Shown: positions 16,368 through 25,539 of the stretch, piece by piece | Layout of the letters: the number at the start of each line of letters is the position of its first letter | How positions within the stretch are numbered: position 1 is the first letter of the stretch | Virus record (IMG/VR): IMGVR_UViG_3300042321_002788 | Coordinates: 1-64,000 of that record | DNA length: 64,000 bases | Reading direction: 5' to 3' (one strand) | Origin: a virus | Translations under genes and position numbers: made by a program | Notes under the pieces: generated by a model | Seen by the model: only the letters and a program-made list of their open reading frames with translations | What the model was told of the DNA's origin: nothing | Databases searched by the model: none

Positions 16368-17904
16368 TGCGATCTACAAGCCCAATCAGTTGATTTTAGG
16401 CAGTGGCTATATTGCTATCTGTACAGGATGGACTCCTGCTAAGTCAGTAGCCGCAAAACTCGATCCTTCCGATTATGCCGTAATTGGTAATCTTTATAGC
16501 GCATCAAGGGGAATTAACTTTTTGGTTCGCAATTTGTTAGCTAATCCCCACGTTTGCGATCTTGTTGTAATGGATTCAACTCGTGAAGACAAAAATTCTG
16601 GTAGTGTTCAATGCTTGAAAGATTTCTTTGAGAATGGAGTTTGTAAAGGAAAAAATGATGTAGGGAAAGAGTGTTGGGTAATTGATTCTTTAGTGAAAGG
16701 ATATATTGATATAGATATTCCTTTAGAAGTTTTAAATCAATTACGGTCTTCTGTTACTTTAAGAGATAGTCTCACAACTTACGCAATTCTGATGTTGAGG
16801 CTATCAGTTTATGGTGCTAATAAACCGTGGGCAGAACCAATGGTTTTTCCCTACAACGAACCTACATCAGAAGTAAAACCCGGACCACGATATGGTCATC
16901 GGATTGAAGGTAAAACCATTGCTGAAACTTGGATAAAAATATTGCAAAGAATCAAAACTACTGGCACTATCAGACCTACTGGCTATGACGGTAAATGGCA
17001 AGAATTAATCGATTTAATGGCGATAGTTACCGACGAACCAGAAGACTTTTATTTTCCAGAACCTAATTACTTGCCTTTAGATAGAGAATATCTAAAGAAC
17101 TATATCCCACAAATACTTGATGATGCCAATTATCGGGAAGGAGTTAAATATACCTACGGTCAAAGATTGCGATCTTGGTTTGGTCAGGATCAGATTAAAG
17201 CAGTTATCACAAAATTAATCAAAGAAATCGACTCTGCCAGTGCAGTTATGTCCCTTTGGGATAGCGGGAGTGGAAACTATCAAATACTTGCCGAACATGA
17301 TAGTTGGCGTGGACACGATCATAATACAATCGTGCGAGGAGAAAGAAAAGGGGGTGACTCAGATCATAATCACGGCGGTTCACCTTGCCTTAATCACATC
17401 TGGGTAAGAGTAGTAGATAATGAACTGTCTTTAACAGCTACCTTTAGAAGTAATGATATGTTTTCTGCTTGGCCGGCTAATGCAATGGGATTACGGGCTT
17501 TACAGCGTCATATCAGAGATGAAATTGCTAGTCAATCTGAGTACGATTTAACAATAGGTCCACTGATTACTATTAGTCAATCAGCCCATATTTACGATGA
17601 CTGTTGGGAGAATGTCGAACAGTTAATTAACAATCAATACCAATCGATTATTAGTCAAGAGTTTCGAGGCTACAGTGACCCTGCTGGTAACTTCTTAGTA
17701 GAAACAGATGGCAATAATATCACAGTCAGTCAGCTAACCCCTAACGGTGAATTTGTGGAAAATTGGGAAGGTAAGAATCCTTTGAAGCTAATCCGTCAAA
17801 TAATTGCCGATTGTCCCAGTATTCTATCTTTTCATATCGGCTACCTAGCTATAGAAATTGAACGGGCATCTCAACTAAAAACAAATTACACTCAGGATAA
17901 ATAA
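16360..17904 (+). CDS. Thymidylate synthase, two-domain cyanobacterial type
   Basis: A 514-residue enzyme that should make dTMP from dUMP and methylene-tetrahydrofolate. Residues 1-160 (GYIAICTGWTPAKSV, IGNLYSASRGINFLVRNLL) are a DUF4346-like domain found fused to thymidylate synthase in cyanobacteria. Residues 170-514 form the ThyA-superfamily core: Cys343 in SPCLNH is the likely nucleophile, and FRSND (362-366) and WPANA (371-375) are in the substrate-binding region. A His/Asp-rich insert (313-340: HDSWRGHDHN ... DSDHNHGG) just before the nucleophile is unusual. The next gene starts at the adjacent base. It supplies dTMP beside ribonucleotide reductase downstream. Confidence 0.8.
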   Translation: MFNAIYKPNQLILGSGYIAICTGWTPAKSVAAKLDPSDYAVIGNLYSASRGINFLVRNLLANPHVCDLVVMDSTREDKNSGSVQCLKDFFENGVCKGKNDVGKECWVIDSLVKGYIDIDIPLEVLNQLRSSVTLRDSLTTYAILMLRLSVYGANKPWAEPMVFPYNEPTSEVKPGPRYGHRIEGKTIAETWIKILQRIKTTGTIRPTGYDGKWQELIDLMAIVTDEPEDFYFPEPNYLPLDREYLKNYIPQILDDANYREGVKYTYGQRLRSWFGQDQIKAVITKLIKEIDSASAVMSLWDSGSGNYQILAEHDSWRGHDHNTIVRGERKGGDSDHNHGGSPCLNHIWVRVVDNELSLTATFRSNDMFSAWPANAMGLRALQRHIRDEIASQSEYDLTIGPLITISQSAHIYDDCWENVEQLINNQYQSIISQEFRGYSDPAGNFLVETDGNNITVSQLTPNGEFVENWEGKNPLKLIRQIIADCPSILSFHIGYLAIEIERASQLKTNYTQDK

Positions 17905-18303
17905 ATGTCAACACAAATCATCCCAAAAGGACAATCCCTTCCCGACGGCACTTATCTGTATAAATGCCCTTGCTATGTTAATCCTTGCAACCTGTGTTTT
18001 AACGGCGATGAGACTGCTATAATTAACTCTTTAAAGACAGCAAAAGGACAACAATATTATGGCAACTTAAAAGCTTATTTGGCTATAAAAGGACAGATCA
18101 TTATATCTACTGCAAAGTCAATAAAAGAAAAAAATAACGGCAAATTTACAATGATTAATATTACAAAATTAGCTGATACTCTAGGGTTTCCTAGAACACG
18201 AATTAAACCTTTAATAGAATATTTAGAAGAGTGTGGCTTTATAAAAGCTGGAACTTATGATAGACTGAGAATATCAATCAATTGGCAACCGACAAAGATG
18301 TAA
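17905..18303 (+). CDS. Cys-rich winged-helix-like protein
   Basis: A 132-residue protein starting at the base after the thymidylate synthase stop. The N-terminus has a metal-binding-like CPCYVNPCNLC motif. The C-terminal half (KLADTLGFPRTRIKPLIEYLEECGF) resembles a winged helix. It may be a small regulator or DNA-binding protein. No family is assigned. Confidence 0.55.
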   Translation: MSTQIIPKGQSLPDGTYLYKCPCYVNPCNLCFNGDETAIINSLKTAKGQQYYGNLKAYLAIKGQIIISTAKSIKEKNNGKFTMINITKLADTLGFPRTRIKPLIEYLEECGFIKAGTYDRLRISINWQPTKM

Positions 18304-18372
18304 TTACTTCAAATTAAATTACATGGTAAACGGGAAAGAACCGAATGGAAAGGAGTGTTTAATTAAAATAAA

Positions 18373-18606
18373 ATGGAAATAAAGGAATTAAAGCAATTTT
18401 GCTGTGATAGAATTGCTAACGGACATAAAACTATCACTCTAGAAACAGAATCAACTCGATTGCTAGTAAGTCACGGGCCTATTGGAGAACTACTGTGTAT
18501 TAATAAACGAGGCAAGCACGTTGTTTTGTATGATGCTTTAAAAGTTTTACAGTTTCTAGATAAGCTTGAAAATCAAGAAATAAAATCAAAAATTAGGAGT
18601 AAATAA
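18373..18606 (+). CDS. Small unknown protein
   Basis: A 77-residue protein of alpha/beta type (MEIKELKQFCCDRIANGHKTITLETESTR). It directly abuts the next gene (stop at 18606, start at 18607). No family is recognised. It sits between thymidylate synthase and nrdA in the nucleotide-metabolism operon. Confidence 0.55.
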   Translation: MEIKELKQFCCDRIANGHKTITLETESTRLLVSHGPIGELLCINKRGKHVVLYDALKVLQFLDKLENQEIKSKIRSK

Positions 18607-18978
18607 ATGACTAAAAAAGATTTCCCAACACTAGCAGTTCTAAGTATTACTAGCGGGCGATTACTGACACAACCAAAAGACGCAAGCGAAGGTAACGGCT
18701 TTGATCAGATATACGAAGTATTAGAATGGATGACTAACGATTTGCCAAATCGCACCAATTGGGGGCAATTTGCAGTAGAGGCAGTAGAGTGTCAGCAGTG
18801 GATTTATCGACAGCATCCTGAGATTATCGAGGCAGACAAATGGATAGAAAACAAATTGATAGAAAAATGCGAAGCTGAGGACGTGAAAGCTTGCCAAACT
18901 GCAATGCTTGCAAAGTTTGGTGAGACGATCACGTTACAGAAAATTCCACAAGGCTATCACAATTTTAAAAATCTGTAG
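18607..18978 (+). CDS. Unknown protein before nrdA
   Basis: A 123-residue mostly helical protein with several Trp residues (WGQFAVEAVECQQWIYRQHP). It starts at the base after the previous stop and ends 10 bases before nrdA. No family is recognised. Operon position suggests a link to nucleotide synthesis but nothing direct. Confidence 0.55.
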   Translation: MTKKDFPTLAVLSITSGRLLTQPKDASEGNGFDQIYEVLEWMTNDLPNRTNWGQFAVEAVECQQWIYRQHPEIIEADKWIENKLIEKCEAEDVKACQTAMLAKFGETITLQKIPQGYHNFKNL

Positions 18979-18988
18979 GAGTAAATAA

Positions 18989-21241
18989 ATGATTAACGTA
19001 ATTCAAAGAAGTGGAGAAACCCGACCCTTAGACATCCCTAAAATTCGACGAGTAGTTGAATGGGCGTGTGAAGGGCTAGAAGTAAATCCCCTCGCTTTAG
19101 AATCAGGATTAACTTCTCGATTACGAGATGGGATTACCACTAGAGAAATTCAAGACAATTTAGTCAATGTAGCCACGCAATTGTTTTGTGTAGAAGAAAC
19201 TGATTGGAAGTATGTAGCCGGAAGACTTCACATCTGGGGATTATGGAAAGATACAAGGATTAAAAGAGAATTTGGCGGCTATTTATCTCGTACGGTTTTT
19301 AGAAGATTAGAAGGAACCGACTACGCTAAATATGTTCAGTGGCAAGTGGATAGGGGTGTTTATAATTCAAAAATTACTGAAATCTATGACGAAAACGATT
19401 TAAAGATTGCGGGGGATTGGATATACCCAGAATACGATAAAGATTTTGACTACGCTGGTGCAATCATGCTGTCAGAAAGGTATTTGCTTGATTGTGAATT
19501 ACCTCAAGAGGCTTTCCTGACTTGCGCTTTATTGCTTGCGAGTGTAGAGGAAAACCCAGAGAATAGATTAAGAATTGCGTTTCAAATTTACTTAGCTATA
19601 GCTCAAAGAAAAATCTCTTTAGCTACTCCAATTTTAGGCAATCTAAGAACCCCTAATGGTTCTTTAAGTAGTTGCTTCATCGTAGCAATGGAAGACAATC
19701 TAGAGAGTATTTTTAGCGAGATTACTAATACTGCTCGCATCTCTAAGAATGGTGGCGGTGTTGGGGTAAATGTAAGTAGAATCCGTGCCACTGGTAGCTC
19801 GGTTATGGGGAAAGCTAACGCTTCTGGTGGAATTATACCCTGGATTAAATTACTCAACGATACAGCTATTGCAGTCAATCAAGGGGGAAGACGCGCCGGG
19901 GCTGTCACTGTTGGGGTTGATATTTGGCATCTAGACGTGCCAGAATTTTTAGAAATGCAGACAGAAAACGGTGATCAAAGACGTAAGGCTTATGATGTTT
20001 TCCCCCAATTAGTTATCCCCGATGAGTTTATGCGTCGGGTAGTAGATAAATCTGAGTGGACATTAGTTGATCCTTATGAGGTTCGGGCAAAACTAGGGAT
20101 AGAATTAGCAGAATTATGGGGCGAAAAATTTGAAGATGCTTACAAATTAATTGAAGATAATCTAGGGACAGAAATTACTCTCTACAGAAAAGTTAACGCT
20201 AGGGAGTTATTTAAAGGTGTTATGCGCTCTCAAGTCGAGACAGGTATGCCCTATCTTGCCTTCAAAGATACCATTAACCGGGCTAATCCTAATAAACACG
20301 ACGGGTACATCCCTCAAGTTAATTTGTGCTGTGAGAGCTTCTCTAATGTCACACCGGGTAAAACAGCCCATTGCTGTAATTTAGTTAGTCTTAATTTAGC
20401 CAACATTGACACTCTTACTAATTTAGCGGAAATGTGTCATCTTGCTGTTAGAGTGCTTGACAATACAATCGACTTGACTTGTCCCCCGATTGGTGAAGCC
20501 AAAACACATAATGACCGTTATCGCACTATTGGAGTTGGGGTTATGGGATTAGCTGACTGGTTAGCTAAACAAAAATTATTTTATAAAGACTTTAAATCTA
20601 TCAATGATTTATTTGAAAGAATTAGCTATTATTGTACTCACGCTTCGATGAGATTGGCTAAAAAACGCGGTGCTTATCAAGCTTTTTCCAGCAGTGAATG
20701 GAGTCAGGGTAAATTACTAGGGGCTAAACCATTAGAATGGTTCAACGTAAATTCTGATAATACCTATAATTGGCATCAATTAGCCAAAAGTATTCAACAA
20801 TTTGGCATTAGAAATTCCCATATTACTGCTGTAGCTCCCAACACTACTTCTTCCTTAATTCAAGGTTGCACTGCCAGTGTTTTGCCCGTTTTTAAGCGGG
20901 TATTTACAGAAAAGAACTCAAAGGGTGCTATCCCTAATTGCCCTCCTTTTATTAAGGATTTCTTTTGGTATTACCAAGAGAATCAAAATCTTGATCAAAA
21001 GATTGTCGTTCAAGCGATTGCTGAAATGCAAAAATGGATTGATACAGGGATTTCTATGGAATTACTATTTAACCTTAATCAGGGTGTTTATTTTCCTGAC
21101 GAACCTAACCGCGTATTAACAGTTAAAGAAATTTACGAAACTCTAGTTTTAGCGTGGGAATCAGAATGTAAAGCAGTCTATTATGTACGGACTGTTCAGA
21201 AGGATAACTTTAAAGATAGCTGTTCTAGTTGTGCTAATTAA
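18989..21241 (+). CDS. nrdA: Ribonucleotide reductase class I, large subunit
   Basis: A 750-residue alpha subunit (usual size about 760). An ATP-cone lies at 1-90. Redox and radical Cys: SSCFIV (C229), NLCCES with C447 and Glu449 in the positions of the radical Cys and Glu, and AHCCNLVSLNLANID for the second redox Cys. Radical-transfer tyrosines are in KAVYYVRT, and the tail DSCSSCAN is the C-x2-C shuttle. With the beta subunit it reduces NDPs to dNDPs. No intein is present. It follows thymidylate synthase and two unknown genes, and nrdB is 350 bases downstream with one small gene between. Confidence 0.95.
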   Translation: MINVIQRSGETRPLDIPKIRRVVEWACEGLEVNPLALESGLTSRLRDGITTREIQDNLVNVATQLFCVEETDWKYVAGRLHIWGLWKDTRIKREFGGYLSRTVFRRLEGTDYAKYVQWQVDRGVYNSKITEIYDENDLKIAGDWIYPEYDKDFDYAGAIMLSERYLLDCELPQEAFLTCALLLASVEENPENRLRIAFQIYLAIAQRKISLATPILGNLRTPNGSLSSCFIVAMEDNLESIFSEITNTARISKNGGGVGVNVSRIRATGSSVMGKANASGGIIPWIKLLNDTAIAVNQGGRRAGAVTVGVDIWHLDVPEFLEMQTENGDQRRKAYDVFPQLVIPDEFMRRVVDKSEWTLVDPYEVRAKLGIELAELWGEKFEDAYKLIEDNLGTEITLYRKVNARELFKGVMRSQVETGMPYLAFKDTINRANPNKHDGYIPQVNLCCESFSNVTPGKTAHCCNLVSLNLANIDTLTNLAEMCHLAVRVLDNTIDLTCPPIGEAKTHNDRYRTIGVGVMGLADWLAKQKLFYKDFKSINDLFERISYYCTHASMRLAKKRGAYQAFSSSEWSQGKLLGAKPLEWFNVNSDNTYNWHQLAKSIQQFGIRNSHITAVAPNTTSSLIQGCTASVLPVFKRVFTEKNSKGAIPNCPPFIKDFFWYYQENQNLDQKIVVQAIAEMQKWIDTGISMELLFNLNQGVYFPDEPNRVLTVKEIYETLVLAWESECKAVYYVRTVQKDNFKDSCSSCAN

Positions 21242-21298
21242 CCATGAATATCATTTTTTCTGTTATTTTATCAATACTCGAAAAAATAAATAATCATT

Positions 21299-21580
21299 AT
21301 GGCAATAATAATTATTGACTTTCTAGCAACTATTGTATTAAGTATATTTTTACTTTATACTGCTTTAATTTTTGCTGTTGTCTTGTGTAGAGTGTTTTTT
21401 AGATTTAAGACTAATTTAATCTGCACAGTTAAACAATTCAAATACTATTTAACAGATGAATATAATCGGATTAGTTCTTGTAAATATTATAATCCTGAAA
21501 CCCATAAAGATTTTAATTTGAAATGTAGTGTAAATCCCTCTATTTCTTGTGTACAATGTAAAAACTGGGAGCTAAAGTAA
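21299..21580 (+). CDS. Small membrane protein between nrdA and nrdB
   Basis: A 93-residue protein with an N-terminal membrane segment (residues 2-30, IIIDFLATIVLSIFLLYTALIFAVVLC, quoted in part) and a Cys-rich C-terminus (SCKYYNPETHKDFNLKC ... SISCVQCKNW). The Cys spacing could bind metal. It lies between the two ribonucleotide reductase subunit genes, 10 bases before nrdB. No family is recognised. Confidence 0.6.
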   Translation: MAIIIIDFLATIVLSIFLLYTALIFAVVLCRVFFRFKTNLICTVKQFKYYLTDEYNRISSCKYYNPETHKDFNLKCSVNPSISCVQCKNWELK

Positions 21581-21589
21581 AGTAAAACT

Positions 21590-22657
21590 ATGCCATTGAT
21601 CGGTCTTAACAATAAAATGCCCGTTTCCCCGATCTTCAATCTGTCGGGAGATGATGCAATCGAAAACCGTTCGATCTGGTTTGGTAACACTACCAACCTG
21701 ATGCAATTAAACGATGTTCGCTATACTTGGGCTGTAAGTTTGTATCAACAGATGCGTGAGAATTTTTGGATCCCGCAAAAAATAGATATTACTCAAGATA
21801 TAACTGACTATAATAATTTAACTCTTGACGAAAGACGTGCCTATGATGGTATTTTGTCTTATCTAACTTTTCTTGATTCTGTACAAACCTGTAATATTCC
21901 TCACTTAAAATCTTGCGTCACAGCCCCAGAGATCAGCCTTTGTATGGCAGAACAAATCTCTCAAGAGGCTATGCACAATCAAAGTTATCAATACTTGATT
22001 GAGACTATTATTCCCTCAAACAAAAGGGCTGAAATTTATGATTTATGGCGCACCGATAAAGTTCTCAAGGATCGCTGTGAATTTATTGCTAGTTCTTATC
22101 AAAAATATATTGACAGCCCAGCACAGAGTAATTATTTTGGTTCTCTTGTCGCTAATTATATTCTAGAAGGACTGTATTTCTATAATGGGTTCCAGTATTT
22201 TTATAATTTAGCTTCTAGACATCTAATGGCCGGTAGTGCTGACGTTTTCAAAATGATCAACCGGGACGAATTAAGTCACGTCCGTTTGTATCAAAAATTA
22301 ATTATAGAAGCATTGCATCTATTTCCAAAAGAGTCAATTAAAAAAGGTATAGCAAGTTCTTTCTTGGAGGCTGTTAATCAAGAAATTAATTGGTCTAACC
22401 ATATTATCGGTAATCAAATACTGGGCATTACTGAAGAAAGTATAGATCACTATACTAAATACCTTGCCAATATTCGACTAAAAGCCATCGGCTTAAATCC
22501 AATTTTTACCGAGGTCAAATACAAAAAATCTCCCTATTCCCATTTAGAGAAATTCTCTGATACTCAAGGGGAAGGTCACACTAAGTCAAACTTTTTTGAA
22601 GCAACTGTTACCAGTTATGTTATGTCTTCTGGCTTAACGGGATGGGATGATATTTAA
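21590..22657 (+). CDS. nrdB: Ribonucleotide reductase class I, small subunit
   Basis: A 355-residue beta subunit. The diiron ligands and radical Tyr are visible: FLDS (D96), EAMHNQSY with E126, H129 and Tyr133 in the position of the tyrosyl radical, and later EGLYFYNGF and DELSHVRLY for the second Glu and His ligands. A C-terminal tail (SGLTGWDDI) would dock on NrdA. The presence of Tyr in the EXXHXXXY spacing points to subclass Ia/b. It is the last gene of the plus-strand operon before a hairpin at 22692. Confidence 0.95.
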   Translation: MPLIGLNNKMPVSPIFNLSGDDAIENRSIWFGNTTNLMQLNDVRYTWAVSLYQQMRENFWIPQKIDITQDITDYNNLTLDERRAYDGILSYLTFLDSVQTCNIPHLKSCVTAPEISLCMAEQISQEAMHNQSYQYLIETIIPSNKRAEIYDLWRTDKVLKDRCEFIASSYQKYIDSPAQSNYFGSLVANYILEGLYFYNGFQYFYNLASRHLMAGSADVFKMINRDELSHVRLYQKLIIEALHLFPKESIKKGIASSFLEAVNQEINWSNHIIGNQILGITEESIDHYTKYLANIRLKAIGLNPIFTEVKYKKSPYSHLEKFSDTQGEGHTKSNFFEATVTSYVMSSGLTGWDDI

Positions 22658-22691
22658 CAGCATCGCTCGATAAGACAGAAAGCCGTTGATG

Positions 22692-22730
22692 CCACCTTTT
22701 TTTCGGTTGTGCTAAAAGGTGGTTATTATT
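22692..22730 (+). terminator. Terminator between convergent operons
   Basis: A 9-bp stem (CCACCTTTT with AAAAGGTGG, 13-base loop) followed by TTATTATT. It lies between nrdB and the convergent minus-strand tail-fibre operon. The T-run is modest, so it may be bidirectional but weak. Confidence 0.55.
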
Positions 22731-22842
22731 GCCACTCTTGTCTTGCTATGTGATCAATTCTGCTGGTGGAATACTAATTCCAGCTAAGTATTTTCTGTAA
22801 TTCAATTTAAATTCTCCAAATATTTTCTGATTTTATTTTACC

Positions 22843-23619
22843 TTAAATATCAGAAACAAGAGGTGGACGATTTTTAAAAGGGTGATCTGTAATCAACCTT
22901 GAAAGTAAAAGCCCCTGCCATCGATGTGCAAAATAACCTTCTATCTTCTGAATATCTGGTATTGTCCAATTCGTAAAAATTGCTATTTCAGTAAAGCGAG
23001 AAGCAGATGCAAAAAGATTATTATCGCGCTGACCCAAGCATAGCACAGACGTAATATTGTCTTGGCGAGCGGGCGTAGCTTGTACGGCTCTCCCGTTTAA
23101 GTGCGCTCGCGTCACGTTGTTGCCGCTCTCCCCGTAAGCTCCGCCGATAATGCAATTATCGTAAAAAGATTGGGGTGTACCAATCGGCGTATCGGCATAC
23201 GGACCCGTGTCGTTGTTGATGGCTCTTATTGATCCATTAAAAGACAAATGAAGTTCTTGGCAGTTAGAATTAGTTCCATCATTTCTTGACCAAGCAAATG
23301 GAGGCTGAGAATTATTATTTGGATACCCAAAAACGGCAAAAATCGCTATATTTTGTGGTAAGACATTAGTTGTTAATAAAGAGTCATTTACTCCATCAAG
23401 AGCAACACAAGGTCGTCCTGCAAAAGTGTCAGTAATAGGTCGTTTTCCTGCTGTTGGCTGAATCAAATGATTGTTTTGTCCGCTCAAATCATTCCATCGT
23501 GATACAGCATCAGCGACGAGAGTAATAGTTCCACTAAGAGAGGCATCCCACCAACCCAATAATTTAATACCAAGATTAGTAGGTGTCCATAATGGGGGAC
23601 TGGCATTAATTATTAGCAT
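22843..23619 (-). CDS. Lectin-like tail protein (LamG/concanavalin-like)
   Basis: A 258-residue beta-rich protein with the pattern of concanavalin/LamG-type domains: LWTPTNLGIKLLGWWDA, DLSGQNNHLIQP, FAGRPCVALDGVNDSL, and the C-terminal helix-like DIQKIEGYFAHRWQG, common in phage and cyanobacterial adhesion proteins. It is the last gene of a minus-strand tail-fibre operon. A G+C-rich patch (about 23020-23225) covers part of the domain. Probably a receptor-binding or decoration protein. The gene upstream (23628-23858) is a shorter relative. Confidence 0.65.
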   Translation of the reverse strand: MLIINASPPLWTPTNLGIKLLGWWDASLSGTITLVADAVSRWNDLSGQNNHLIQPTAGKRPITDTFAGRPCVALDGVNDSLLTTNVLPQNIAIFAVFGYPNNNSQPPFAWSRNDGTNSNCQELHLSFNGSIRAINNDTGPYADTPIGTPQSFYDNCIIGGAYGESGNNVTRAHLNGRAVQATPARQDNITSVLCLGQRDNNLFASASRFTEIAIFTNWTIPDIQKIEGYFAHRWQGLLLSRLITDHPFKNRPPLVSDI

Positions 23620-23627
23620 TTTTAAAA

Positions 23628-23858
23628 TTACAGACCTTTAAAAATCGCTATCAAATTAATTACTGCTTTTCTAAAGAAAGCAAATACTTTTTGTAGAAAA
23701 TGCTGATTACTTCCACCTTTTAAGATAAAAATACTATTATTTTTATCGCAACCAAAAGTAGTATTATCAGTAGCGTCAAACCAGAGATAAAGTCTTTTAG
23801 ATTTTAGTTCTACTGGTGTCCACAATTGCGATTTTTGTGATTTTTTAGATTCAAACAT
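23628..23858 (-). pseudogene. Truncated lectin-like paralog
   Basis: A 76-residue frame whose residues 12-50 (LWTPVELKSKRLYLWFDATDNTTF) match the start of the lectin domain in the gene at 22843-23619 (LWTPTNLGIKLLGWWDASLSGTI). The similarity stops there and the C-terminus is short, basic and hydrophobic. It looks like a gene cut after its first 40 domain residues. Because the frame is intact it could still be expressed. Confidence 0.55.
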
Positions 23859-23877
23859 AACAAAACTCCGACAAGAA

Positions 23878-24312
23878 CTAATTATTAAAAACCGCAGACA
23901 CTTTGAGAATATTTTGATTCAACAATTGAGCTAACAGATTCTCGTCATTAAATTGCTGTGTTACTGCCTGCAAAATATCCGATTCAGAAATCGGATTTAA
24001 TTTATCTCCAATATTAATAGAAAGCGCAAGTCTTGGAGCTTCCCCAAACACTGCTGCCGTCATTCCCAATTTAGCTACATTCAGCTTGACATAGGGATCA
24101 AAAACAATCATTTCTGATAGAATCCTTTTGTAAACATAAAATCGGACAGATTTATCATCGACTAAATTAGGCTTGATTTCACTATCAAAAAAAGCTGAAT
24201 TAGTTGACATTTCATTGAAAGCCCCAGAAACATTTGTTAATGCAATTTGGTATCTTTCAATATATTCGGGACTATTTAAAAATAAGCTTTGAGCAGTTAA
24301 ACTATTAGGCAT
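23878..24312 (-). CDS. Unknown tail-operon protein
   Basis: A 144-residue protein with a mixed helical/beta character (SEIKPNLVDDKSVRFYVYKR ... MTAAVFGEAPRLALSINIG). It abuts its upstream neighbour: its start is at 24312 and that gene ends at 24313. It is in the minus-strand tail-fibre operon. No family is recognised. Confidence 0.55.
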   Translation of the reverse strand: MPNSLTAQSLFLNSPEYIERYQIALTNVSGAFNEMSTNSAFFDSEIKPNLVDDKSVRFYVYKRILSEMIVFDPYVKLNVAKLGMTAAVFGEAPRLALSINIGDKLNPISESDILQAVTQQFNDENLLAQLLNQNILKVSAVFNN

Positions 24313-24723
24313 TTAAGTTAGCGATGCTGTTTCGCGGAAAATTAACAAAAAAGGGATACTCAATGGTCCACCAGTAACGCTGGTAATATCGAATCGAATT
24401 TCTTGAGCAGTAGTAATAATTTGTCCTTGTCCAGATACTGTAAAATTAGCCCGGGCGGTAGTAAGAGATAGATTAGATAGTCCTGGTATTGCCCCAAAAG
24501 AAACACCACTACCAAAGCTAAAAGTTATTGTAGCACTTCCTACGGTTGTGCGTAAATTTCGCACTTCTAAAAGAGTAATTTCTCTTAGAAAAGAAGTAAC
24601 AGGAATCTGCTCTGTAGCAGAAATGTTCCTAATAGTTACTTTTTCATCTTGCAACCGACTAGCAACCCATCGGGCTGTAGTAATCGAATCTAAAGTGTCA
24701 GTAGGCCCAAGAAATTCTTTCAC
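24313..24723 (-). CDS. Unknown beta-rich tail-operon protein
   Basis: A 136-residue protein, Thr/Ser/Gly rich and beta-dominated (TTVGSATITFSFGSGVSFG), as expected for a virion surface protein. Four bases from the tail-fibre gene upstream (24728). No family is recognised. Confidence 0.55.
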   Translation of the reverse strand: MKEFLGPTDTLDSITTARWVASRLQDEKVTIRNISATEQIPVTSFLREITLLEVRNLRTTVGSATITFSFGSGVSFGAIPGLSNLSLTTARANFTVSGQGQIITTAQEIRFDITSVTGGPLSIPFLLIFRETASLT

Positions 24724-24727
24724 AATA

Positions 24728-25537
24728 CTAAGCTAGTAATTTGGCTACAAATCCATTCACAGGAGGTACTGCTGTAGAGGCAAAAGTTAGACGGATTGAA
24801 GTATTACTCAATCGTTCCGTAAAAACTCCTACAGTATCTCTATTACCGCTATTGCGAATTACTTCTACGCTGGGATTAGTATCAGTCAGGGTATGTGTGA
24901 TCACAAACACCGTATTAGTGCCATCTCCAAAAGGATTAGTAGTTACTGATCGCCGTCTTCCGGACCAACTGGCAAGCAAGGAAGGGGTGACATATTTGGC
25001 TGTGTCTGTTCCCGCTTCTAGTTCGGCTAAAGTAGCACGCTGTACTTTACCCGATGTGGTTTCACTTGCGTCAGGAACTCCGGCCCCATGAACTTGCCAG
25101 ATTACAGGAGAAGTTCCCAAAGTCACGGATTGAGTAATCTGCCTGTAAGTCACGCCCTCATCGTTATTCCCACTACCAGAGGCAACAGTTACAATCGCGT
25201 TTCTGAGTTCGGCTCCTGTACTAGCGTCAGCAGTGCGGGTAGCTGCAACAGAAGCTCCGTTCCAATTATAAAGTCCGTTCTCTGTGTTATTAGTTTGATT
25301 TGCGGCAATAAAGCGAGAATTGGCTAAACTCATAGTTACCCCACCAATTGTCGAGCCAGGAGCATTTAAATTGATATTTGATGGGGCAGAAGCAAATACT
25401 GCGTCCTTGTAATCAAACCCTTCCAGAAGAGCATTTAAAGTACCAAAATTGACCAAATCGTTAGGATTTTCTGGGGCAACAGAAGCCCGAATTTTTCCTT
25501 TAAATTCAGTGTCAGACCAAAATTCAATAAAAGTCAT
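24728..25537 (-). CDS. Tail fibre protein
   Basis: A 269-residue protein with tail-fibre hallmarks: FDYKDAVFASAPSNINL and MSLANSRFIAANQTNNTENGLYNW are the repeated KD-x-V-x-ATT/NGLY pattern seen in many fibres, and DASETTSGKVQRATLAELEAGTDTAKYVTP is a common fibre shaft motif. The C-terminal part (VITHTLTDTNPSVEVIRNSG) could be a receptor-binding tip. Centre of the minus-strand operon. Gene symbol not assigned. Confidence 0.8.
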   Translation of the reverse strand: MTFIEFWSDTEFKGKIRASVAPENPNDLVNFGTLNALLEGFDYKDAVFASAPSNINLNAPGSTIGGVTMSLANSRFIAANQTNNTENGLYNWNGASVAATRTADASTGAELRNAIVTVASGSGNNDEGVTYRQITQSVTLGTSPVIWQVHGAGVPDASETTSGKVQRATLAELEAGTDTAKYVTPSLLASWSGRRRSVTTNPFGDGTNTVFVITHTLTDTNPSVEVIRNSGNRDTVGVFTERLSNTSIRLTFASTAVPPVNGFVAKLLA

Positions 25538-25539
25538 AA

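Noticed and set aside
20877-21119. 80-codon frame inside nrdA
   Set aside because: Shadow of nrdA, with Leu-rich composition arising from the other frame.
18989-21241. Intein in nrdA
   Set aside because: Ribonucleotide reductase genes of cyanobacteria and phages often have inteins, but the 750-residue length is normal and all motifs are contiguous.
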